Shown here piece by piece: positions 1-4,570 of a stretch of DNA of 5,421 bases; position 1 is the stretch's first letter, and every line of letters begins with the position of its first letter. The stretch is from positions 1 to 5,421 of the forward strand of contig CAJMLT010000059.1 in NCBI GenBank assembly GCA_905214325.1. The letters run 5' to 3'. The notes beneath the pieces are model-generated. The model saw only the letters and a list, made by a program, of their open reading frames with translations. It had not been told where the DNA came from and searched no databases. The position numbers were made by a program, and so were the translations under genes. The stretch is from an uncultured bacterium. Lineage in GTDB: Bacteria; Actinomycetota; Coriobacteriia; Coriobacteriales; Eggerthellaceae.

Positions 1-316
1 CTATAACGTCATCGTGCTGGTTGCCATTGCTTTGCTGACTTATTTGATCGTTCTCCCCCAGAACAGCCGCCAAATATTGCGGGACGGGCTTAAGGGAGAA
101 ACACGCCTCATACCCTTCCCCGCTCGGGCGACCGAGATGGCTGCAGAGAACCACCCGCGCTCCTCGATCGATAAGCGATGTAATCGTGGGAAGCGCTGCC
201 CTTATGCGCGTATCATCACTGACCTTCCCCTCTTCAAGGGGAACATTGAAATCAACGCGGCACAAAACGCGCTTACCGGCGACATCCGCATCGGAAAGTG
301 TTTTTACCTCACTCAT
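1..316 (-). CDS. pgk: Phosphoglycerate kinase, N-terminal part (runs off the window)
   Basis: Cytoplasmic glycolytic enzyme that transfers phosphate from 1,3-bisphosphoglycerate (the GAPDH product) to ADP, giving ATP and 3-phosphoglycerate. The first 105 codons are visible and the 3' part lies outside the window. My translation of the minus strand starts MSEVKTLSDADVAG and contains the family's N-terminal substrate-binding signatures: RVDFNVP (residues 20-26), DDTRIRA (34-40), SHLGRP (59-64) and FSLKPV (73-78). D22, N24, R37, H60 and R63 sit where PGK contacts 3-phosphoglycerate. The start is supported by AAAGGA at 322-327, 5 nt before the ATG. It lies 120 nt downstream of gap on the same strand, so it may share the gap transcript, subject to the terminator-like hairpin at 337-368. 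Odd point: residues 87-101 (LGENDQISQQSNGNQ) are polar and appear some 7-8 residues longer than usual before the DDVI motif. Identification of the family is secure. Confidence 0.95.
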   Translation of the reverse strand, partial: MSEVKTLSDADVAGKRVLCRVDFNVPLEEGKVSDDTRIRAALPTITSLIDRGARVVLCSHLGRPSGEGYEACFSLKPVPQYLAAVLGENDQISQQSNGNQHDDVI

Positions 317-336
317 GGTTTTCCTTTCAAAAGATG

Positions 337-368
337 AAAAAGAGAGCATCCTCGCGAACGCTCTCTTT
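337..368 (-). terminator. Terminator-like hairpin between gap and pgk (possible attenuator)
   Basis: On the minus strand a perfect 9-bp stem, AAAGAGAGC with GCTCTCTTT (arms at 360-368 and 339-347), closes a 12-nt loop and runs straight into TTTTT, followed after CAT and C by TTTT. This is the form of an intrinsic terminator, though the stem is only moderately GC-rich and three of the T residues belong to it. It ends about 10 nt before the pgk ribosome binding site and I see no good promoter between it and pgk. Partial termination, giving more gap than pgk message, is therefore the simplest reading. A processing or stability hairpin is the alternative. Confidence 0.55.
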
Positions 369-376
369 GAGTAGCA

Positions 377-426
377 CTGTTTAAGACAGATATGTTCCGC
401 GAACGGATATCCATTGAAACGATGGA
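377..426 (-). other. Chain of short inverted repeats in the gap-pgk spacer
   Basis: Three small dyads follow each other in the message downstream of gap. The first is TCCAT/ATGGA (410-414 with 422-426, 7-nt loop). The second is GATAT plus GTTC with GAAC plus ATATC (389-397 with 401-411, two unpaired bases, 3-nt loop). The third is CTGT/ACAG (377-380 with 386-389). Neighbouring stems share one or two bases, so they compete. The second hairpin and the loop of the 337-368 hairpin both carry CGTTCGCG on the minus strand (398-405 and 353-360). None has a T-run after it. They could protect the gap 3' end or form a leader for pgk; I recognise no known RNA family. Confidence 0.35.
407..425 (-). repeat. 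19-nt near-copy of an internal gap segment, downstream copy
   Basis: Plus-strand bases 407-425 (atatccattgaaacgatgg) match 585-603 inside gap (atatccactgaaacgatgg) at 18 of 19 positions, in the same orientation and 178 bp apart. In gap the segment encodes the conserved peptide PIVSVDI (residues 279-285). Here it is non-coding, beginning 11 nt after the gap stop codon. The single difference (T at 414, C at 592) makes CCAT complementary to the following ATGG, so only the spacer copy can form the hairpin at 410-426. The flanks do not extend the match convincingly. Confidence 0.6.
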
Positions 427-436
427 GGACTCGAGC

Positions 437-1438
437 CTACAGAAGAATCTTCGCGAGATCCTTCACGCGGTTCGAATAGCCCCATTCATTGTCATACCAG
501 GAAACACACTTGACGAAGTTACCTTCTCCACCGAGAACCATGGTGAGAGCGCTGTCGAACAGTGATGAATGATTGTCACCGACAATATCCACTGAAACGA
601 TGGGATCCTCCACGTAAGCGAGAATGCCCTCCATGGGGCCTTCAGCGGCAGCCTTGATAGCGGCATTCACTTCGTCGATGGTCACCGATTTCTCGAGTTC
701 GACCGTCAGGTCGACCATGGACCCATCAGGCGTGGGAACACGTGTCGCAAACCCGTCGAGCTTCCCCTTGAGCTGGGGCAGAACGAGGGAAACGGCGCGG
801 GCGGCACCGGTGGTGGTGGGGATCATGGAGAGAGCGGCTGCGCGGGAGCGACGGAGATCCTTGTGGGGAAGATCGAGGATCTTCTGGTCATTGGTGTAGG
901 AATGGATGGTATTCATGAAACCACGCTTGATGCCGAAAGAATCAAGAAGCACCTTGGCAAAGGGCGCCAAACAGTTCGTGGTACAGGAAGCATTCGAAAT
1001 GACGTGATGCTTGGAGGCATCGTATTCGTTGTCGTTGACACCCATGACAATGGTGATGTCCTCGTTTTTCGCCGGTGCCGAGATAATGACCTTTTTGGCA
1101 CCCGCTTCGATATGGGCTTTGGCCTTGTTCGCGTCGGTGAACAGACCCGTGGATTCTACGACGACATCGACGCCGAGTTCGCCCCAAGGAAGATTGCCCG
1201 GTTCGCGCTCGGAAAGAACCTTGACCTCACGGCCATCTACCGAAAAGCCTCCTTCGACAGCCTCTACCGAATCGTAGACACGGCCATGGATGGAATCATA
1301 CTTGAGAAGATGGGCCATAGTGGGAATATCACCCAAGTCGTTGATAGCCACTACCTCGAGATCGGGATCGCTTTCCATCGCTCGAAAAACAAGTCGGCCG
1401 ATACGGCCGAAGCCATTGATACCAACCTTGGTTGCCAT
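437..1438 (-). CDS. gap: Type I glyceraldehyde-3-phosphate dehydrogenase (NAD-dependent)
   Basis: Cytoplasmic glycolytic enzyme that oxidises glyceraldehyde-3-phosphate with NAD+ and phosphate to 1,3-bisphosphoglycerate, the substrate of the neighbouring pgk product. The 333 residues are the normal full length. The N-terminal Rossmann domain begins with INGFGRIGR (residues 7-15). The coenzyme-binding acidic residue is D34 in AINDLGD. The active-site signature SNASCTTNCL (148-157) gives catalytic C152, and H179 in TIHSYTND is the base partner. DLPHKDLRRSRAA (189-201) is the S-loop; its proline and D34 point to NAD rather than NADP use, so a catabolic role is likely. SWYDNEWGYSNRV (313-325) is the C-terminal nicotinamide-site motif. 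The ATG is preceded by AAAGGGG at 1445-1451 with a 6-nt gap. It follows whiA by 122 nt, enough for its own promoter. No sign of damage. Confidence 0.98.
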   Translation of the reverse strand: MATKVGINGFGRIGRLVFRAMESDPDLEVVAINDLGDIPTMAHLLKYDSIHGRVYDSVEAVEGGFSVDGREVKVLSEREPGNLPWGELGVDVVVESTGLFTDANKAKAHIEAGAKKVIISAPAKNEDITIVMGVNDNEYDASKHHVISNASCTTNCLAPFAKVLLDSFGIKRGFMNTIHSYTNDQKILDLPHKDLRRSRAAALSMIPTTTGAARAVSLVLPQLKGKLDGFATRVPTPDGSMVDLTVELEKSVTIDEVNAAIKAAAEGPMEGILAYVEDPIVSVDIVGDNHSSLFDSALTMVLGGEGNFVKCVSWYDNEWGYSNRVKDLAKILL

Positions 1439-1459
1439 AAGATTCCCCTTTCACGGATT

Positions 1460-1489
1460 TTTACAAAGACGAGAATTCGCCGTTATCAA
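1460..1489 (-). promoter_or_regulatory. Candidate promoter for gap
   Basis: On the minus strand TTGATA (1484-1489, five of six to the -35 consensus) is followed after 18 nt by TGTAAA (1460-1465, four of six to the -10 consensus). Transcription would start roughly 15-20 nt before the gap ATG, giving a very short leader that begins close to the ribosome binding site. An alternative lies further upstream: an extended -10 TGGTATCAT at 1499-1507 with only a poor -35. A promoter somewhere in this spacer is plausible because gap is normally expressed far above whiA. Which hexamers are used cannot be settled by eye. Confidence 0.35.
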
Positions 1490-1494
1490 TTACT

Positions 1495-1523
1495 GCTCAT
1501 GATACCACGACAGCATGATGAGC
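1495..1523. promoter_or_regulatory. Imperfect dyad in the whiA-gap spacer, possible operator
   Basis: GCTCATgAT (1495-1503) and ATgATGAGC (1515-1523) are inverted copies with one mismatched position, separated by 11 bp, so the half-sites sit about two helical turns apart. The dyad is immediately upstream of the TTGATA -35 candidate and covers the alternative extended -10 at 1499-1507. Two further dyads adjoin it: TTCC-AC-GGAA (1524-1533) and GGAATA/TATTCC (1530-1535 with 1555-1560). No T-run follows any of them on the minus strand, so they are not a whiA terminator. An operator for a glycolytic regulator is a guess; I recognise no named binding motif. Confidence 0.3.
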
Positions 1524-1560
1524 TTCCACGGAATACCGATCGAGTTATCTGACCTATTCC

Positions 1561-2487
1561 TCAGTGTAGTTCTTTAGCCATCTGCTCCAAGCGCCTCACA
1601 CGATGGTAAATCGCCGATTTCGACAAGGGGGGACTGGCGTATTCACCCAACTCCTTGAGGGTTGCATCGGGAAAGCGCACCCGCAAGCGGATATACTCCT
1701 GCAGCCCTGCGGGAAGGGACTTTATATCGTGGTGATCCAGTACCTTTCGGATCGTCTGTATCTGATCGACCGAAGCCTCCGCTGTTTTCGCCTGATTGGC
1801 TATCTCGGCATTTACACGACGATTGACATCGTTGCGCACGCTTTTGAGAACCCGCTCGTTTTCCATCTTCAATGCGCTCTGATGGGCCCCGACGAGCGCC
1901 AGAAACGAAGAGATGGCCGATCCGCTTTTAAGGTAGACGGTGTAGGAGTTTCGTCTCTCCATGATCTTGGCGGGAATATCCCTCTCGCGCATCAACTCGG
2001 CGATATCGTGCGCCATGCTCTGGGATTCGACGGTCAGTTCGAAGTGAAAGTCCCCCCTCGGATTGGATATGAACCCGCTGCCGAGAAAAGCTCCCCTCAG
2101 ATACGCCGCAGCACAACACTGCTTCCTCACCAGTTCCCTATCGATCCCCCGCTCCAAGCCGGCGTCGCTCAAAATTCCCAGATCACGAAGGGCTTCGTCG
2201 AGCCCTTCCTGATTGGCCACCTCTATCAACCAGTTGGGGGTTTTATGAAGCACGCTTCTGCGCATCGTCAAATCGGTTTTCAGGGCATATCTACCATGAA
2301 GCGACTTGATGATAAAGCGAGCCACCACAGGGGCATCGGTGGCGATTTCGAGGCGATACTTGCCCGGGCCGTTCACCAAAAGCGTTCCCTCTATACGAAT
2401 GAGGGCGGCAAGCATGGCGCTCTCACAGTGAGAGCAGAAAGGCTCCACCCGGGAGAGCTCTTCTTTTACCTCCGTTGTGAACGACAT
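1561..2487 (-). CDS. whiA: WhiA-family DNA-binding regulator
   Basis: WhiA proteins are found in Gram-positive bacteria. In Streptomyces WhiA acts with WhiB to switch on division genes during sporulation; in Bacillus it affects division and chromosome segregation. The fold combines a degenerate LAGLIDADG homing-endonuclease-like scaffold with a C-terminal helix-turn-helix. The 308 residues are typical. N-terminal MSFTTEVKEELSR is the family start. AYLRGAFLGSGFISNP (128-143) is the second LAGLIDADG-like segment, and NRRVNAEIANQAKT (222-235) is the conserved linker motif. ATLKELGEYASPPLSKSAIY (275-294) followed by HRVRRLEQMA is the DNA-binding helix-turn-helix. LAGLIDADG catalytic acids appear lost, as in the rest of the family, so no nuclease activity is expected. 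The start lies inside yvcK (22-nt overlap), with GGAG at 2498-2501 about 10 nt upstream, which implies translational coupling. Its targets here are unknown; no GACAC-type Streptomyces site is obvious in the gap spacer. Confidence 0.96.
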   Translation of the reverse strand: MSFTTEVKEELSRVEPFCSHCESAMLAALIRIEGTLLVNGPGKYRLEIATDAPVVARFIIKSLHGRYALKTDLTMRRSVLHKTPNWLIEVANQEGLDEALRDLGILSDAGLERGIDRELVRKQCCAAAYLRGAFLGSGFISNPRGDFHFELTVESQSMAHDIAELMRERDIPAKIMERRNSYTVYLKSGSAISSFLALVGAHQSALKMENERVLKSVRNDVNRRVNAEIANQAKTAEASVDQIQTIRKVLDHHDIKSLPAGLQEYIRLRVRFPDATLKELGEYASPPLSKSAIYHRVRRLEQMAKELH

Positions 2488-3590
2488 AACTTGATCACTC
2501 CGGAAAAGGCATCGGCGAGGGCACGGGGGTCGTGCCAGGTTGGACGGAGGGGGTCGACCATATCACGAACGATGACGACGGGACCCCGTTGCTGAATGGC
2601 ACGCACATCCTCATGGGAAATCTTCACGGTTCGTATGTGCGCCGGCAGGCCGATTCCCGTTTTCGTGTCATCGTTTCTACTGTGCAACGCTCCCTCGCCG
2701 GCGATCGTCTCGAAAGAACCCGTCGCGAACCGCCCAGGCGCGATCCTGTCCTTGCTGTGAACGAGAACGTAATCGAGGATTCCCTCCATTCCGTGACGCA
2801 GAAGGGCATCGACGTGTTCATAGGCGCTCAGCCCCCAGGTCTCACCCTGCTGGTCAGCCAAGCTGCATACGAAAAGCGTTTTCCCCTTCGATTGCGCGAT
2901 AGCGTCCACGATGCCCGGAACGAGCAGGTTGGGAATGATGGAAGTGAAAAGGGATCCGGGGCCCAACACGATCAGATCGGCCGCCCTGATGGCCCGCAAG
3001 GCTGCCAGATAGGGAAGGCAGCGCTCGGGAGATTCGAGCCACACCTGATCGAGCGCGGTGGAGGATTTGCAGGCATTGGCCTGCCCACGCAACACCTGAC
3101 CATCTTTCGTACGCGCGCAGAGAATGATGTTATTGAGGGTGGACGGATAAACGCGTCCGCGTGCACCCAGAAGTCTTCCGCATATCTTTATCGCCTCCGG
3201 AAAGGATCCCGTCGCGTTCTCCAGGGCCGAAAGCATGAGATTACCCAACGTGTGATTGCGGGCGAATTCGAATCGGTATTTGAACGCCTTCGTAAGCGGA
3301 TCATCGGGGTCGGCGGCGAAAGCGGCGAGGCATTTGCGTACGTCACCGGGAGGCGTCACATGGGCTTCCTCACGTAATATCCCCGTCGATCCCCCGTCGT
3401 CGGCCATCGCCACGACGGCGTCGGTTGCGATATCCATACCGAGCAACGTACGGATGGAAACGGGAGCACCCGTTCCCCCACCGATGACGACCGCCCTGAA
3501 GATACCATCATCGACAGGACAAGACGACAGCGATCCGACCGCCTTGAAAACTCCCGTCATGGAAGACTCCTGTACAAAAGCGTCGTTCAT
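2466..3590 (-). CDS. yvcK: YvcK/CofD-like gluconeogenesis factor
   Basis: Cytoplasmic protein of the CofD-like fold. In Bacillus YvcK is needed for growth on gluconeogenic carbon sources and for normal morphology; the mycobacterial homologue CuvA affects cell-wall synthesis. The family binds UDP-sugars rather than making F420. Motifs in order: VVIGGGTG (34-41), MADDGGSTGILREE (62-75), PPGDVRKCL (80-88), RNHTLGNLMLSALE (111-124), VYPSTLNN (147-154), ADLIVLGPGSLFTSIIPNLL (204-223) and QQGETWGLSAYEHV (247-260). At 374 residues it is longer than the roughly 320 of Bacillus, from about 30 extra residues before the glycine motif and a longer C-terminus. The ATG at 3590 overlaps the rapZ stop as ATGA, but only a weak AAGG lies upstream. 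A second in-frame ATG at 3558-3560 (M11) has AGGAG at 3567-3571, 6 nt away, and may be the main start. It overlaps whiA by 22 nt. Confidence 0.95.
   Translation of the reverse strand: MNDAFVQESSMTGVFKAVGSLSSCPVDDGIFRAVVIGGGTGAPVSIRTLLGMDIATDAVVAMADDGGSTGILREEAHVTPPGDVRKCLAAFAADPDDPLTKAFKYRFEFARNHTLGNLMLSALENATGSFPEAIKICGRLLGARGRVYPSTLNNIILCARTKDGQVLRGQANACKSSTALDQVWLESPERCLPYLAALRAIRAADLIVLGPGSLFTSIIPNLLVPGIVDAIAQSKGKTLFVCSLADQQGETWGLSAYEHVDALLRHGMEGILDYVLVHSKDRIAPGRFATGSFETIAGEGALHSRNDDTKTGIGLPAHIRTVKISHEDVRAIQQRGPVVIVRDMVDPLRPTWHDPRALADAFSGVIKLCRSQRR
3567..3571 (-). promoter_or_regulatory. Strong internal ribosome binding site in yvcK
   Basis: AGGAG on the minus strand stands 6 nt before the in-frame ATG at 3558-3560. 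This is better than the AAGG 10 nt before the upstream ATG at 3588-3590. It supports a yvcK product starting at M11, about 22 residues before the GGGTG motif and closer to the family length. Confidence 0.5.
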
Positions 3591-4546
3591 CGCGTCGCCG
3601 CCTTGGAGGTGTCGGCGAGGGCGATATCACGATGGAGAATGGTTACGTTGTACCCTTGAGAAGAAAGGAAAGCTCCCGTCGTCTCGGCGAGTACGACACT
3701 GCGATGCTGCCCGCCCGTACATCCCACCCCGATGGCCAGATGCTGCTTACCCTCGGCTACATAACCCGGCATGACGCACGTCAGCAGGTTTTCCCAAGCT
3801 TTCATAAAGGACTTGGTCTCGGGTTTTCCCAAAACATATTCACGGACAGGCGCATCCAAACCGGTCAAGGCGCGCAACTCGGGCAGATAGAAGGGGTTCG
3901 GGAGGAAACGGACATCGATCACGATATCGGCATCGGTCGGCGCACCATGCTTGAAGCCGAACGAATAGACGACGACATTCAATCCATCCTTATCCGTTCC
4001 TTGAGAATAGAGACGACGTAGCTCTTCCCGTAATTCACGGGTACTCATCTCCGTCGTATCGATATAGGAATGAGCGAACTGCTTCAGTTCCTTGGTCAAT
4101 TCACGTTCGTGGGCGATAGCTTGACCGATGGAAAGCGTATTGCCCACACAAAGCGGATGACGTCGGCGCGAAGCCTTGTAACGGGCGATGAGTGACGCAT
4201 CTTCGGCATCCAGGAAGATGATTCTGAACGTAACTCCCGCCGATTCGAGATTATATAACTCCCCCACCAACTGCTTGAAATACTCGCGGTTGCGGGCATC
4301 GCAGACGATGGCGAGTTTGCGTACCGTATCGCTTTGACCGGGCAGGCTGGCAAGACTCACCATGTTCATGATGAGCGAGGGAGGAAGATTGTCGATACAG
4401 AAATAACCGAGATCTTCGAAGGTATGCATGGCCTCCGTTCGACCGGCACCGCTCATTCCGGTGATGATCACGACGTCGGGACCGGGGTGAGCGAGAACCT
4501 CCGTCGTTGATGAGGGTGTTTTCTCGGGAGATGGGGATTCTGACAT
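3587..4546 (-). CDS. rapZ: RapZ/YvcJ-family nucleotide-binding protein
   Basis: P-loop protein that binds and hydrolyses ATP/GTP. In E. coli RapZ is an RNase adaptor that senses glucosamine-6-phosphate through GlmZ/GlmY small RNAs. In Gram-positives YvcJ has no proven GlmZ partner (Bacillus YvcJ is linked to competence), so the role here is less certain. The 319 residues include a disordered-looking Ser/Thr/Pro/Glu-rich start (1-22). The Walker A motif is GMSGAGRT (30-37) with Arg in place of the usual Lys, a variation I believe is common in actinobacterial members. Next come TFEDLGYFCIDNLPPSLI (42-59), DARNREYF (83-90) and RRRHPL (127-132). The C-terminal domain carries SFGFKHGAPTDADIVIDVRF (195-214), LPNPFY (215-220) and VGCTGGQHRSVVLAE (274-288), the conserved sugar-phosphate-binding region in RapZ. 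AAGGAA at 4554-4559 supports the ATG. It lies 24 nt after uvrC and overlaps yvcK by 4 nt. Confidence 0.96.
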   Translation of the reverse strand: MSESPSPEKTPSSTTEVLAHPGPDVVIITGMSGAGRTEAMHTFEDLGYFCIDNLPPSLIMNMVSLASLPGQSDTVRKLAIVCDARNREYFKQLVGELYNLESAGVTFRIIFLDAEDASLIARYKASRRRHPLCVGNTLSIGQAIAHERELTKELKQFAHSYIDTTEMSTRELREELRRLYSQGTDKDGLNVVVYSFGFKHGAPTDADIVIDVRFLPNPFYLPELRALTGLDAPVREYVLGKPETKSFMKAWENLLTCVMPGYVAEGKQHLAIGVGCTGGQHRSVVLAETTGAFLSSQGYNVTILHRDIALADTSKAATR

Positions 4547-4570
4547 ATGCTACTTCCTTACCAAGATGGT

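Noticed and set aside
14..337. Plus-strand open frame whose product begins with a hydrophobic, membrane-like stretch
   Set aside because: It is the antisense of the pgk start. The minus-strand frame carries unmistakable PGK motifs and a good ribosome binding site.
863..1552. 229-codon plus-strand open frame opposite gap
   Set aside because: Gap is a highly codon-biased, conserved gene, which often leaves such antisense frames open. The product resembles no known protein.
1530..1560. GGAATA/TATTCC inverted repeat right after the whiA stop as a whiA terminator
   Set aside because: The stem is only 6 bp with a 19-nt loop and is not followed by a T-run on the minus strand.
1561..2487. WhiA as an active LAGLIDADG homing endonuclease or selfish element
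   Set aside because: The fold is related, but the segment at residues 128-143 lacks the catalytic acid signature. The gene sits in its standard chromosomal place with a helix-turn-helix, as in ordinary WhiA.
1603..2595. Long open frame (330 codons) on the plus strand, opposite whiA and longer than whiA itself
   Set aside because: It lies antisense to a clearly conserved gene, its translation shows no recognisable domain, and no convincing ribosome binding site was seen. Open antisense frames are expected where the sense gene avoids the codons that give stops on the other strand.
2532..3377. 281-codon plus-strand open frame opposite yvcK
   Set aside because: It is a shadow of the yvcK reading frame with an Arg/Gly-rich, low-coherence translation and no supporting signals.
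2466..3590. YvcK as CofD (2-phospho-L-lactate transferase, F420 synthesis)
   Set aside because: The families share a fold, but the neighbours rapZ and whiA and the PPGDVRKCL and GETWGLSAYEHV motifs match the YvcK branch.
4547..4570. uvrC-rapZ spacer as a terminator or regulatory leader
   Set aside because: At 24 nt it holds only the rapZ ribosome binding site; no hairpin or T-run is visible.
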